64,000 nt of DNA, taken from NCBI RefSeq assembly GCF_017894385.1, contig NZ_CP059560.1, forward strand, positions 2,170,001 to 2,234,000. Direction: 5' to 3'. This document shows, piece after piece, positions 17,176 to 26,204 of this stretch. The first letter of the stretch is position 1. Each line of letters opens with the position of its first letter. The notes beneath the pieces are model-generated. The model saw only the letters and a list, made by a program, of their open reading frames with translations, did not search any database and was not told the origin of the DNA. The position numbers and the translations under genes are program-made. This DNA comes from Aromatoleum petrolei. GTDB lineage: Bacteria; Pseudomonadota; Gammaproteobacteria; Burkholderiales; Rhodocyclaceae.

Positions 17176-17214
17176 AATGTCGTCAAGCGACCGGAGCTCA
17201 TTCGGAGAACCGTG

Positions 17215-18660
17215 ATGAAAAGGTACGCGCTCACCTTGAAGCCCGTGCTCGTGGCCATTGTCCTCGGCGCATGCAGCACCACGCCAGACATGCCGAAAGA
17301 TGCATGGAAAATCGCCCCGGTTCAAACCGTCCGACACGGGGGAGCCACTGCTGCGGGTTACTTCGCGCTCGGTCGCGTCAAGGAAGGACAGGGCGCAAGC
17401 GCTCAGGCGATCGAGGCTTACCGCAAGGCGGTTGCGGCTGACCCCGCTCACGTGGCAGCGTGGAATGCCCTCGGCGCGCTCCAGATGCAGCTCGGTCGGA
17501 CCGACGAAGGGTTGCAGGCCCTTGAACACGCGGTGAGCCTTGCACCGAAGACAAGCCACCTGCACAACAACTTTGGCTATGCCCTGCTGCTTGCAGGGCG
17601 CGATGACGACGCGGCGAAGGAGCTTCGGCGGGCAGTAGACCTCGACGGCTCCAACCGCCGCGCATGGGCTAACCTTGCGACCGCGTATCGGCGTCTCGGA
17701 GCGCTTGACCAAGCTGAGTTTGCCGATGCGCGCGCGAACGGCAAGTGGAACATTGCGACCAATACGACGAGACCCGCTGCGGACGCACCGACGCCCCTGC
17801 CCTCTGCAACGATTTCTCCAGCGCAACAGATCAGCGTCGCAGCATCCACTGCGGCACCCGCGACGCAAACAACTGCACCTGCAGCCGCGATTGCGGTGGG
17901 CACGATAGCAGCGGAATCCTCCCCGGCCGCGACACCGATCGCCGCGCTACAGCCTCACGTTTCCTCCACTACGGAAACCCCGCCAGCCGAGAAACCTGCA
18001 TCAACCAGCCTGGAGACAAGCACAGCCGCTCTCGGCATGATGCAGGTGGTGCCGACGATCATAAATGCGGCGGCCGCCCTCATGGTGACGACCACACCGC
18101 AGGCGACAATCGTGAAAGTCGCCGAAAATGTGTTCGAGTTGCGCAACGGCCCGGCCCCGCGGGGCGCTTCGGTCGCCGAGGCGGCGGCGATCATCGCAGC
18201 GGTCGCGTCAGCCGCCGCACCGCTTCCTGCGCGCGCCATCGATGCGCCTGCCTCGCCGCAACATTCGGCCACCGCTACGATTGCCCCAGCAACTCGTTCT
18301 GCACGCTACGAGATATCGAACGGACATGGCGGCGAAGGGCTTGCCCGGCGCTTGGCCGGATTGCTTGGCCAACAGGGCGTCGCCCGTCCGCGGCTGACGA
18401 ACCAGACACCCTTCAATCAGGCGACATCGGTGATCCAGTATCGGGATGGCTATCGCGCATCGGCGGAAGCGTTCGCCGCGCTGCTCCCTTTCCAGCCGGA
18501 ACTCCTCCCCGCTGCGGCCGGAGGATTGAGGGTCGACGTGCGCTTGGTGCTCGGACGCGATCTGACGACCAGCGATGCGTGCGCCGTGCTGGGTCTGTGC
18601 ACACGAGTGGCCCGCACGCCGGCGCCGAAACTCGCCGCTGCACCCGGCGCACCGGAATAA
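17215..18660 (+). CDS. tadD: TadD-type TPR lipoprotein with LytR_C-like C-terminal domain
   Basis: A 481-residue protein starting with a lipoprotein signal (cleavage before C20 in VLGAC). Tetratricopeptide repeats (about 45-160) resemble TadD, the lipoprotein that supports secretin and pilus assembly. A long Ala/Thr/Pro-rich linker (about 165-350) follows, then a C-terminal domain with YEISNGHGGEGLARRLAGLL and VDVRLVLGRD, the pattern of LytR C-terminal (LytR_C) domains, thought to bind cell-wall polymers. The combination would tie the pilus machine to peptidoglycan; this is inference. CGGAG precedes the ATG. It is the last gene of the locus, ending just before a bidirectional terminator. Confidence 0.82.
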   Translation: MKRYALTLKPVLVAIVLGACSTTPDMPKDAWKIAPVQTVRHGGATAAGYFALGRVKEGQGASAQAIEAYRKAVAADPAHVAAWNALGALQMQLGRTDEGLQALEHAVSLAPKTSHLHNNFGYALLLAGRDDDAAKELRRAVDLDGSNRRAWANLATAYRRLGALDQAEFADARANGKWNIATNTTRPAADAPTPLPSATISPAQQISVAASTAAPATQTTAPAAAIAVGTIAAESSPAATPIAALQPHVSSTTETPPAEKPASTSLETSTAALGMMQVVPTIINAAAALMVTTTPQATIVKVAENVFELRNGPAPRGASVAEAAAIIAAVASAAAPLPARAIDAPASPQHSATATIAPATRSARYEISNGHGGEGLARRLAGLLGQQGVARPRLTNQTPFNQATSVIQYRDGYRASAEAFAALLPFQPELLPAAAGGLRVDVRLVLGRDLTTSDACAVLGLCTRVARTPAPKLAAAPGAPE

Positions 18661-18672
18661 CACCGAGCCTCA

Positions 18673-18716
18673 AAGAAAAAGCCCCCGCGGGCGCGAGCCT
18701 CGCGGGGGCTTCTTTT
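18673..18716. terminator. Bidirectional intrinsic terminator
   Basis: An 11-base perfect stem (AAGCCCCCGCG and CGCGGGGGCTT) with an 11-base loop, followed by TCTTTT on the plus strand and by TTTTTCTTTG on the minus strand. It ends both the Tad operon and the convergent actP operon. Confidence 0.9.
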
Positions 18717-18719
18717 GTA

Positions 18720-18742
18720 CCGCGACACGTGGCGTGTCGCGG
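18720..18742. other. Second hairpin downstream of actP
   Basis: A perfect 10-base stem (CCGCGACACG and CGTGTCGCGG) with a three-base loop lies between the actP stop and the bidirectional terminator. It lacks a T run, so it may protect the actP mRNA 3' end rather than terminate. Confidence 0.5.
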
Positions 18743-18757
18743 ACTTCCTGCTGATGC

Positions 18758-20434
18758 TTAGTGCGACGATGCCGTCGCTGCGCCCACACCGGTCTGCGCA
18801 CGCACGTACTGGTCGTCGAAGGCTTCGATTTCCTTCTGTGCGGCGACGCTGGTGTCCATCTTCGACACCACGATCGCGAGGATGAAGGCGACCGGCATCG
18901 AGAACAGGGCCGGCTGGGTGTAGGGGAAGATCGCCGAGGCGTTGTGCAGCACATCGACCCACACCGACTTCGACAGCACGACGAAGGTCACGGCGCTGGC
19001 GAGGCCGGAGTAGCCGCCCCACAGCGCGCCGCGGGTCGTCAGGCCCTTCCAGTACATCGACAGGATCAGCACCGGGAAGTTGGCCGAAGCCGCGACACCG
19101 AAGGCCAGCGCGACCATGAACGCGATGTTCATCTTCTCGAAGGCCATGCCGAGCAGGACGGCGACAATGCCGAGGCCGATGGTCGCGAACTTCGAGACCT
19201 TCAGCTCGGTTGTTTCCGATGCCTTGCCTTTCATGATGACGCGGGAGTAGATGTCGTGCGAGATCGCCGACGCGCCGGCCAGTGCGAGACCGGCAACGAC
19301 CGCGAGGATGGTCGCGAAGGCCACGGCCGACAGGAAGCCGAGCAGCAGGTTGCCGCCGACCGCCTTGGCGAGGTGCATGGCGATCATGTTGCCGCCGCCG
19401 ATGACCTTGCCGCCGAGCTGGCCGCCCTCGAAGAACTCGGGGTTGGTGCCGACGATCAGGATCGCGCACAGGCCCATGATGGCGATGACGTTGAAGAAGT
19501 ACGCAACGATGCCCGAAGCGTAGAGCACCGACTTGCGCGCTTCCTTGGCGTCGGTGACGGTGAAGAAGCGCATCAGGATGTGCGGCAGGCCGGCGGTGCC
19601 GAACATCAGGCCGAGACCCAGCGAGATGGCGGTGACCGGGTCGGCGAGCAGGCTGCCCGGGGCGAGCAGCTTGCCGCCGAGCTTGTGCACTTCCATCGCG
19701 CGGGTGGTCAACTCGTCGAAGCTGAAGCCGAACTGGCTGAACGCGAGCAGCATCACGGTGGTGCCGCCGATCAGCAGCATGCAGGCCTTGATGATCTGCA
19801 CCCAGGTCGTCGCGACCATGCCGCCGAAGGTGACATACACCATCATCAGCGCGCCGACCACGAAAAGCGCGACGTTGTAGTCGAGGCCGAACAGCAGCTT
19901 GATGAGCTGGCCGGCGCCGACCATCTGGGCGACGAGGTAGAAGCAGACGACGGTGAGCGAACTGACGGCGGCCATCGTGCGCACCTTGCCCTGGTCGAGG
20001 CGATAGGCGGTGATGTCGGCGAAGGTGAACTTGCCGAGGTTGCGCAGGCGTTCGGCCATCAGGAACAGGATGATGGGCCAGCCGACGAAGAACGCGATCA
20101 TGTAGATGTACGCATCGACGCCCTGCGTGTACATCATCGCGGTGAGACCGAGCAGGGTCGCCGCGGACATGTAGTCACCCGCGATCGCCAGGCCATTCTG
20201 CCAGCCGGTGATGCCGCCGCCGGCGGTGTAGAAGTCCGCGGTCGACTTGGTACGCGAGGCGGCCCAGTAGGTGATGCCCAGGGTCATCATCACGAAGACG
20301 AAGAACATCAGGATCGCGTGCAGGTTGAGGCCCTGCTTTTCCGTCTGGGCGATGGCATCGCCGGCAACGGCCGAAGCAGCCACGGACAGCGACAAGAGGC
20401 CGGCGGACAGGCGAGAAATAACGGAGGCTTTCAT
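18758..20434 (-). CDS. actP: Acetate permease ActP (sodium:solute symporter)
   Basis: A 558-residue SSS-family transporter with an N-terminal signal-like segment and about 13 membrane helices. Typical ActP stretches are present: [31 protein letters not shown] and [16 protein letters not shown]. It takes up acetate and similar short carboxylates with a cation. The upstream DUF485 gene overlaps it by one base (TAATG), so the pair is translationally coupled, as in yjcH-actP of other bacteria. No acs gene lies alongside, unlike in enteric bacteria. A dyad upstream of the operon is shared with a CoA-transferase gene. Confidence 0.95.
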   Translation of the reverse strand: MKASVISRLSAGLLSLSVAASAVAGDAIAQTEKQGLNLHAILMFFVFVMMTLGITYWAASRTKSTADFYTAGGGITGWQNGLAIAGDYMSAATLLGLTAMMYTQGVDAYIYMIAFFVGWPIILFLMAERLRNLGKFTFADITAYRLDQGKVRTMAAVSSLTVVCFYLVAQMVGAGQLIKLLFGLDYNVALFVVGALMMVYVTFGGMVATTWVQIIKACMLLIGGTTVMLLAFSQFGFSFDELTTRAMEVHKLGGKLLAPGSLLADPVTAISLGLGLMFGTAGLPHILMRFFTVTDAKEARKSVLYASGIVAYFFNVIAIMGLCAILIVGTNPEFFEGGQLGGKVIGGGNMIAMHLAKAVGGNLLLGFLSAVAFATILAVVAGLALAGASAISHDIYSRVIMKGKASETTELKVSKFATIGLGIVAVLLGMAFEKMNIAFMVALAFGVAASANFPVLILSMYWKGLTTRGALWGGYSGLASAVTFVVLSKSVWVDVLHNASAIFPYTQPALFSMPVAFILAIVVSKMDTSVAAQKEIEAFDDQYVRAQTGVGAATASSH

Positions 20435-20754
20435 TATTTTTCTTCCTTCCACGCGGCGCGCACGATTTCGTTGTTGATGTCGTCGAACTCGCCGTTGGCG
20501 CGACGCACGTAGACCAGGGTCAGCACCCAGAAGAACACGAACTGGAACAGACCGACGGCGACGCCGAAGGTCAGGTTGCTGCCTTCGGACAGCTGCTTCG
20601 CAATGAACTCGGGCGCGAACGCAACGAGCAGCACGAAGCCATAGAAGATCGCCAGGACGACGATCGACAGGATCGTGGCAAAGCGGGTCCGCTTCGCGAC
20701 GAGTTCCGCAAAACGCGGATTGCGCCTGATGTGCGCATACATTGAAACCGACAT
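20434..20754 (-). CDS. yjcH: DUF485 membrane protein (YjcH-like)
   Basis: A 106-residue inner-membrane protein with two transmembrane segments, matching the DUF485 family that accompanies ActP. The molecular role is not defined; co-occurrence suggests an accessory or regulatory subunit of the permease. The chosen ATG ([10 protein letters not shown]) follows a purine-rich GGAGGGAGAGGG ribosome site. The frame stays open further upstream, but that part is low-quality coding sequence. The stop codon overlaps the actP start. Confidence 0.9.
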   Translation of the reverse strand: MSVSMYAHIRRNPRFAELVAKRTRFATILSIVVLAIFYGFVLLVAFAPEFIAKQLSEGSNLTFGVAVGLFQFVFFWVLTLVYVRRANGEFDDINNEIVRAAWKEEK

Positions 20755-20849
20755 TCCCTCTCCCTCCAAGAAAAGCAACGATGTCACGCTGCTCCTCCAC
20801 ATTCCTCCTTCCGCCGACCCGATGTCTGTCGCACCGGTACCGACGGGCG

Positions 20850-20863
20850 GATGATATATCATC
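20850..20863. promoter_or_regulatory. Perfect 14-base palindrome in divergent region
   Basis: GATGATATATCATC reads the same on both strands. It lies between the divergent yjcH-actP operon and the enoyl-CoA hydratase gene, 7 bases from the CCATAC dyad. It is AT-rich against a GC-rich background and may be an operator or part of a promoter. Confidence 0.4.
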
Positions 20864-20869
20864 TACAAG

Positions 20870-20893
20870 ACTCCATACCATAACGTATGGAGT
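20870..20893. promoter_or_regulatory. CCATAC-N6-GTATGG operator-like dyad (actP/enoyl-CoA hydratase)
   Basis: Perfect 9-base arms ACTCCATAC and GTATGGAGT around CATAAC, followed by a T run. The core CCATAC-N6-GTATGG recurs before the acyl-CoA transferase gene at 40755-40772. It could fold as a terminator, but its place between two divergent starts and the second copy favour an operator for a dimeric regulator. Confidence 0.5.
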
Positions 20894-20957
20894 TTTTTTA
20901 ATTCTTTGATAAATTGAATTTTTCTACCATTTTCGAAGCGGCAGACGGAACCCGACC

Positions 20958-21740
20958 ATGAGCGGCGAGATACTCTTTTCCACCGATGGCGACATCGCCA
21001 CGCTGACCCTCTCCAACCCTGACAAGCTCAACGCGATCGACTCCGCGATGTGGATTGCGCTGCGCGAAGCGTTCGAGCGCATCGCTGCGACGCCCGCCCT
21101 GCGCTGCGTGATCCTGCGCGGCGCTGGCGACAAGGCCTTCGCCGCGGGCGGCGATATCGAGGAGTTCCTGACCGTGCGCGCGACCGTCGACGACGCACTG
21201 CACTATCACGACACGCTGGTGGCGGCGGCACTGGATGCGATCCGCGCATGCGCGATTCCGACCGTTGCCGCGATACAGGGCGCGTGCGTCGGCGGCGGGC
21301 TGGAAATCGCCGGATGCTGTGACCTGCGCATCGCGGGCGAGTCGGCACGCTTCGGCGCACCGATCAACCGCCTGGGCTTCTCGATGTATCCGGGCGAGAT
21401 GGCGGGCCTGCTGGATCTCGTCGGTCCGGCGGTGCTGCTGGAGATCCTGCTCGAGGGGCGCATCCTCGACGCGCGCGAGGCGCTGCAGAAGGGGCTGCTG
21501 ACGCGGGTCGTCGACGACGAGAAGGTGCTGGACGAGGCCCTTGCGAGCGCAGCGCGCATCGTCGCCGGCGCGCCGCTGGTCGCGCGCTGGCACAAGCAGT
21601 GGGTGCACCGCTTGATGCGCGGGGGGGCGTTAAGCGCAGAGGAAAAGCGCGCTGCGTTCGATTTCCTCGCGACCAAGGATTACAGGGAAGGGTTGGAGGC
21701 GTTCTTCGCCAAGCGCAAGCCGGTGTTCAGCGGGCGCTGA
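20958..21740 (+). CDS. Enoyl-CoA hydratase/isomerase family protein
   Basis: A 260-residue crotonase-fold protein. The oxyanion-hole segments are present (KAFAAGGDIEEF and ACVGGGLEIAGCCDLRIA), and the glutamate in GGGLEIA matches the first catalytic glutamate of hydratases. The second one, normally in a PEI/PEV motif, is replaced: the sequence reads FGAPINRLGF. So it may not be a standard 2-enoyl-CoA hydratase, and isomerase, hydrolase or another crotonase activity is possible. It is divergent from yjcH-actP, with an operator-like dyad between, which suggests a role in short-chain acyl-CoA metabolism. Confidence 0.85.
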   Translation: MSGEILFSTDGDIATLTLSNPDKLNAIDSAMWIALREAFERIAATPALRCVILRGAGDKAFAAGGDIEEFLTVRATVDDALHYHDTLVAAALDAIRACAIPTVAAIQGACVGGGLEIAGCCDLRIAGESARFGAPINRLGFSMYPGEMAGLLDLVGPAVLLEILLEGRILDAREALQKGLLTRVVDDEKVLDEALASAARIVAGAPLVARWHKQWVHRLMRGGALSAEEKRAAFDFLATKDYREGLEAFFAKRKPVFSGR

Positions 21741-21765
21741 GCTGAGCTTCCTGCGATCCGCCTTG

Positions 21766-23232
21766 CTACCCGAGCCACGCCGCCGGAAGCACTGCGCGCA
21801 GGTCCAGATTCGCCGCCACGCTGTCCGCCAGCCGGTCGAGGTCGGCTTCGCGCCGCGCCGCGAGATCGACCGTCTCGACCTCCCCCGCCCCGGCCCAGGC
21901 GAGCAGCGACGACAGGGCTTCGGGCGTGTCGAGGAGGCCATGAAGATAGGTTCCGAGGATCTGCCCGTCGGCCGACAGCGCACCATCGGGGCGCCCGTCG
22001 GCGAAGCGTAGTGCTGGGCGGTCGAGCGCCGCGCCGCGGCTCACGCCCATGTGGATCTCGTAGCCGGCGACCACCGCTCCGCCCGGCAAGCACAGACTCC
22101 CGCTGCGGTTCTCGAGTTGCTTTTCGGCTTCCAGCACCGTCTCCATGTCGAGCAGGCCCAGCCCCGCGACGGTGTTCGCGCTTCCTTCGAGCCCCAGCGG
22201 GTCGGCCAGCGCACCACCGAGCATCTGGAAGCCGCCGCAGATGCCGATCACCTTGCCACCGTAGCGCACGTGCCGCTTGATCGCCGGCTCCCAGCCCTGC
22301 GCGCGCAGCCAGGCAAGGTCGGCCTGCACGCTCTTGGAGCCCGGCAGCACGATCAGGTCGGCGGGCGGTATGGCCTGCCCCGGTCCGACCCAGCGGAAAT
22401 CGACCTGCGGATGCAGGCGCAGCGCGTCGAGGTCGGTGTGGTTGGAGATGCGCGGATAAACCGGCGCGACGACGCGCAGGCGCGCCTCGCCCTTGTCCGC
22501 ACAGGCCTCGCCGAGCGCATCCTCGGCATCGAGGAAGAGTCCGTGCAGGTAGGGCAGCACGCCCAGCACCGGGCGGCCGGTGCGTTCCTCCAGCCAGTCC
22601 AGGCCGGACTGCAGCAGGCCGATGTCGCCGCGGAAGCGGTTGATGACGAAGCCCTTCACGCGCGCCTGTTCAGACGGCGACAGCAGTTCGAGCGTGCCCA
22701 CGAGATGCGCGAACACGCCGCCGCGATCGATGTCAGCGACGAGGATCACCGGCACGTCGGCCGCTTCCGCGAAGCCCATGTTGGCGATGTCGCGGTCGCG
22801 CAGGTTGATTTCGGCTGGGCTCCCGGCGCCTTCGACCAGCACGCAATCGTAGCCGCTCGTGAGGCGGTCCCAGGACTGCATCACGGCCTTCATCGCGGTC
22901 GGCTTGTAGGCGTGGTAGTCGCGCGCGGACAGGTTGGCGGCGACTTTGCCGTGGATGACGACCTGCGCGCCGATGTCGGTGGAGGGCTTGAGCAGCACGG
23001 GATTGAAGTCGGTATGCGGCGCGACGCCCGCGGCGAGCGCCTGCAGCGCCTGCGCGCGGCCGATCTCGCCGCCGTCCGCGGTCACCGCCGAGTTCAGCGC
23101 CATGTTCTGCGGCTTGAACGGCGCCACGCGCACGCCACGTCGCGCGAGCACACGCGCGATACCCGCAACCAGCGTGCTCTTGCCCGCGTCGGAGGTGGTT
23201 CCCTGCACCATCAGGGTGATTGCTTGCGGCAT
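21766..23232 (-). CDS. cobQ: Cobyric acid synthase
   Basis: A 488-residue glutamine-dependent amidotransferase (CobQ/CbiP) that amidates four side chains of adenosyl-cobyrinate a,c-diamide. The N-terminal dethiobiotin-synthetase-like domain has GTTSDAGKS (11-19) and [13 protein letters not shown]. The C-terminal class I-like glutaminase domain has the cysteine in [11 protein letters not shown] and the [22 protein letters not shown] region typical of the family. The MPQ start is used because a GGGA site lies about nine bases before it; an upstream ATG adds eight residues. It is divergent from cbiB with under 60 bases between, so the two likely share a regulatory region. Confidence 0.96.
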   Translation of the reverse strand: MPQAITLMVQGTTSDAGKSTLVAGIARVLARRGVRVAPFKPQNMALNSAVTADGGEIGRAQALQALAAGVAPHTDFNPVLLKPSTDIGAQVVIHGKVAANLSARDYHAYKPTAMKAVMQSWDRLTSGYDCVLVEGAGSPAEINLRDRDIANMGFAEAADVPVILVADIDRGGVFAHLVGTLELLSPSEQARVKGFVINRFRGDIGLLQSGLDWLEERTGRPVLGVLPYLHGLFLDAEDALGEACADKGEARLRVVAPVYPRISNHTDLDALRLHPQVDFRWVGPGQAIPPADLIVLPGSKSVQADLAWLRAQGWEPAIKRHVRYGGKVIGICGGFQMLGGALADPLGLEGSANTVAGLGLLDMETVLEAEKQLENRSGSLCLPGGAVVAGYEIHMGVSRGAALDRPALRFADGRPDGALSADGQILGTYLHGLLDTPEALSSLLAWAGAGEVETVDLAARREADLDRLADSVAANLDLRAVLPAAWLG

Positions 23233-23289
23233 GGCGTAGAATCCCGGCTCGTTCAAAGCGGCGGATTATCGCCGATAAGCTTCGCGCCG

Positions 23290-24216
23290 ATGATTTCCTT
23301 GTTCGTCAAACTCCTCGCCGGCATCGCGCTCGACCACCTGCTCGGCGAGCCGCGCCGCTGGCATCCGCTGGTCGGCTTCGGCCGCTGGGCCGGCTGGCTG
23401 GAATCGCGCCTGCGCCCGCGGATGCCGACCCGCGCGGGCGGACTGCTCGCGTGGCTGCTGGCGGTCGGGCCGTGGCTCATGCTCGCGCTGTGGCTGCGCG
23501 CAAGCCACCCGGCAGCGCACTGGGTCATCGACATCGCCCTGCTCTATTTCGCGCTCGGTGCGCGCAGCCTCGGCCAGCATGCCGAGGCGATTGCCGCGCC
23601 GCTCGCGGCCGGCGACCTCGACCTGGCGCGCGAGCGCGTGGGCTGGATCGTCAGCCGCGACACGCGCGCGCTGGACGAAGCCGGCGTCGCCAAGGCCGGC
23701 ACCGAGTCGGTGCTGGAGAACGGCAACGATGCGGTCTTCGGCGCGCTGTTCTGGTTCTGCGTCGCAGGCGGTGCGGGCGCTCTGGTGTTTCGCCTCGCCA
23801 ACACGCTGGACGCGATGTGGGGCTACCGCACCGAACGCTTCATCCGCTTCGGCTGGGCGGCGGCGCGCCTCGACGACGTGCTGAACTGGCTGCCGGCGCG
23901 GCTCACCGCGCTGACCTACGCGCTGCTCGGCCGCAGCCGCGACGCGCTGGTGTGCTGGCGCGCGCAGGCGCCGGCCTGGGACAGCCCCAACGCCGGACCG
24001 GTGATGGCCGCCGGCGCCGGGGCGCTGGGCGTGCAGCTCGGCGGCGCGGCGATCTACCACGGCCGCGAGGAGCTACGCCCACCGCTCGGCTGCGGCCGCA
24101 CGCCCGACGCCGCCAGCGTGCGCGCGGCGGTGCGGCTGATGCAGCACGGCATGTGCTTGTGGCTGGGCGTAGTCGCCACCGCGGCGATCGTCGCGACGCT
24201 TGCGGGAACGAAATGA
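23290..24216 (+). CDS. cbiB: Adenosylcobinamide-phosphate synthase
   Basis: A 308-residue membrane protein (CbiB; CobD in the Pseudomonas naming) that joins the aminopropanol-phosphate arm to adenosylcobyric acid. Family marks are [19 protein letters not shown] at the N-terminus, the [19 protein letters not shown] stretch and [20 protein letters not shown]. Several membrane helices are present. It is followed 36 bases later by the threonine-phosphate decarboxylase that supplies its co-substrate, so the two act in sequence. Confidence 0.95.
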   Translation: MISLFVKLLAGIALDHLLGEPRRWHPLVGFGRWAGWLESRLRPRMPTRAGGLLAWLLAVGPWLMLALWLRASHPAAHWVIDIALLYFALGARSLGQHAEAIAAPLAAGDLDLARERVGWIVSRDTRALDEAGVAKAGTESVLENGNDAVFGALFWFCVAGGAGALVFRLANTLDAMWGYRTERFIRFGWAAARLDDVLNWLPARLTALTYALLGRSRDALVCWRAQAPAWDSPNAGPVMAAGAGALGVQLGGAAIYHGREELRPPLGCGRTPDAASVRAAVRLMQHGMCLWLGVVATAAIVATLAGTK

Positions 24217-24252
24217 TGGGCTTTGCTGGCGCTGTGATGCGGGAGCACACCC

Positions 24253-25236
24253 ATGCTTGAGCACGGCGGGCGCCTGCGCCGCGCGGCGCAGCACTATGGC
24301 ATCCCGCTCGCCGACTGGCTGGATCTGTCGACGGGCATCAACCCGCACGCCTGGCCGGTCCCGCCCGTTCCGGCAGCTGCGTGGCACCGCCTGCCCGAGG
24401 ACGACGACGGACTCGAAGCCGCCGCCGCGGCCTACTACGGCACCGACCAGCTGCTGTCGGTGGCCGGCTCGCAGCCTGCGATCCAGGCGCTGCCGGTCTT
24501 GATTCCCGGCGAACGTGTGACGGTGCTCGCGCCAACCTATGCCGAGCATCCGCATGCCTGGCGTGGTCGCACGCTGCGCGCGGTCGACGCGGAGGAAATC
24601 GACGCGGCGATCGACGACACCGACGTGCTGCTCCTCGTGCATCCGAACAATCCGTCCGGCGCGCGCTTCTCGCGCGAGCGCCTCCTCGGCTGGCACGCGC
24701 GGCTTGCTGCGCGCGGCGGCTGGCTGGTCGTGGACGAGGCATTTATCGACACGGAGCCTGCCGAAAGCCTGGCCGGCGCCGCCGGACGCGACAGGCTCGT
24801 GGTGCTGCGCTCGCTCGGCAAGTTCTTCGGCCTGGCCGGGGCACGCGTGGGCTTCATTCTCGCGCCGGCGGCATTGCGCGAACGCCTGGCCGACCTCCTC
24901 GGGCCATGGACCTTGAGCGGCCCCGCCCGCCACGTCGCGCGCGCGGCCCTGGCCGACCGGGCATGGCAGGACGCGATGCGCGCGCGCCTGCAGGGCGAAG
25001 CGGCACGTCTCGCCACGCTGCTGCGGCGCAACGGCCTCGGCGAACCCACCGGACCGGCGCTCTTCCAGTGGGTGCGGCGCCCGGACGCCCAGGCGGTGCA
25101 TGACCGCCTCGCGCGCGCCGGAATCCTTGTCCGCCTGTTCGAGGAACCGGCGAGCCTGCGCTTCGGCCTGCCGCCGGACGAGGCCGGCTGGAGCCGCCTC
25201 GCCGCGGCGCTCGACAGCCTGCGCCGGCCCGCCTGA
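24253..25236 (+). CDS. cobD: L-threonine-O-3-phosphate decarboxylase
   Basis: A 327-residue fold-type I PLP enzyme (CobD in Salmonella naming, CobC in Pseudomonas) that makes (R)-1-aminopropan-2-ol phosphate for the nucleotide loop. The N-terminal DWLDLSTGINPHAWP is typical. PNNPSG lies at 131-136, and the probable PLP-binding lysine is K190 in RSLGKFFGLAGARVGF. Length is slightly below the roughly 350 residues common in the family, but the ends look complete. The radical SAM gene starts right after its stop. Confidence 0.93.
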   Translation: MLEHGGRLRRAAQHYGIPLADWLDLSTGINPHAWPVPPVPAAAWHRLPEDDDGLEAAAAAYYGTDQLLSVAGSQPAIQALPVLIPGERVTVLAPTYAEHPHAWRGRTLRAVDAEEIDAAIDDTDVLLLVHPNNPSGARFSRERLLGWHARLAARGGWLVVDEAFIDTEPAESLAGAAGRDRLVVLRSLGKFFGLAGARVGFILAPAALRERLADLLGPWTLSGPARHVARAALADRAWQDAMRARLQGEAARLATLLRRNGLGEPTGPALFQWVRRPDAQAVHDRLARAGILVRLFEEPASLRFGLPPDEAGWSRLAAALDSLRRPA

Positions 25237-25237
25237 C

Positions 25238-26197
25238 GTGCAGCTCGACCATTACGTCAACACGATAGGCCGCCACCTGCGTGCGCGCTTCGGCGAACGC
25301 GTGCACAAGCTGCCGCTGCACGCCAACTTCACCTGCCCCAACCGCGACGGCACGCTCGGGCGCGGCGGCTGCACCTTCTGCAACGTGCGCTCGTTCAGCG
25401 ACGAGGCCGAGGCGCCGATCGCGCAGCAGCTCGCGGCCGGGCGCATCCGCGCCGACCGCGCGCGCCGCTACCTCGCCTACTTCCAGGCCTACACCAGCAC
25501 CTATGCGGAGGTGGCGACGCTACAGCGGCTGTACGAAGAGGCGCTGACCGGCGCCGACATCGTCGGCCTGTGCGTCGGCACGCGTCCCGACTGCGTGCCC
25601 GATGCGGCCCTCGATCTGCTCGCCGGGTACCGCGAGCGCGGCTACGAGGTGTGGCTGGAGCTGGGCCTGCAAAGCGCCTTCGACGACACGCTCGCCCGCA
25701 TCAATCGCGGCCACGGCTTCGCGGCCTACGCGGACGCGACGGCGCGCGCGCATGTGCGCGGGATTCCGGTGTGCACGCACCTCATCGTCGGCCTGCCCGG
25801 CGAAGCGCCCGAGCGCAGTATCGACACGCTGGAACGCGTGCTGGACCACGGCGTCGCGGGGCTGAAACTGCACCCGCTGATGATCGTCAAGGGCAGCCGC
25901 CTCGCGGCCGCGTGGCGCCGCGGCGAGGTCGCACCGCCGGATGCGGCGCGTTACGCCGAGGTCGCCGCCGAGATGATCCGGCGCACGCCCGCGGAGGTCG
26001 TCTATCACCGTGTGTCCGCAACCGCCAACGCCCCGACGCTGCTCGCCCCCGCGTGGTGCGCTGGCCGCTTCGAGGGCATCCACGAGATCGCACGCCGGCT
26101 CGCCGCGAACGGGCCGCAGGGCTGCCTCACTGCCCGCCCGCTGACACATCCTCCCCGGCCCACCCCGGTGCAACGCGCCGCGCTACACCCGAACTGA
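25238..26197 (+). CDS. YhcC-type (TIGR01212-like) radical SAM protein
   Basis: A 319-residue radical SAM protein with an unusual cluster motif: C33, then C45 and C48 within CPNRDGTLGRGGCTFC, as in the YhcC/Elp3-like group. GLCVGTRPDCVPD and VWLELGLQS follow, as in that family. Biochemical function of the group is not settled; a role in RNA or cofactor modification has been suggested. The start is a GTG one base after the cobD stop, with no ATG upstream in a better position. Location within cobalamin genes is probably incidental, although many radical SAM enzymes need cobalamin; no B12-binding domain is visible here. Confidence 0.85.
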   Translation: MQLDHYVNTIGRHLRARFGERVHKLPLHANFTCPNRDGTLGRGGCTFCNVRSFSDEAEAPIAQQLAAGRIRADRARRYLAYFQAYTSTYAEVATLQRLYEEALTGADIVGLCVGTRPDCVPDAALDLLAGYRERGYEVWLELGLQSAFDDTLARINRGHGFAAYADATARAHVRGIPVCTHLIVGLPGEAPERSIDTLERVLDHGVAGLKLHPLMIVKGSRLAAAWRRGEVAPPDAARYAEVAAEMIRRTPAEVVYHRVSATANAPTLLAPAWCAGRFEGIHEIARRLAANGPQGCLTARPLTHPPRPTPVQRAALHPN

Positions 26198-26204
26198 GAC
26201 ACCG

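Noticed and set aside
15169..17868. A very long minus-strand open frame (899 codons) across tadB-tadD
   Set aside because: It lies opposite clear Tad genes, has low-complexity composition from high-GC antisense codons and no family resemblance. It is a shadow of the plus-strand genes.
18761..20512. A 583-codon plus-strand open frame over actP
   Set aside because: It is antisense to a well-recognised permease and is rich in Arg, Glu, His and Asp from antisense codons, with no motif.
20870..20899. Palindrome plus T run read as an intrinsic terminator
   Set aside because: It sits between two divergent starts where no transcript needs to end, and the core recurs upstream of another gene, so an operator is more likely. 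A dual role is not excluded.
22051..23289. Long upstream extension of cbiB reading through the cobQ region
   Set aside because: The CbiB family N-terminus starts at 23290; everything upstream is antisense to cobQ.
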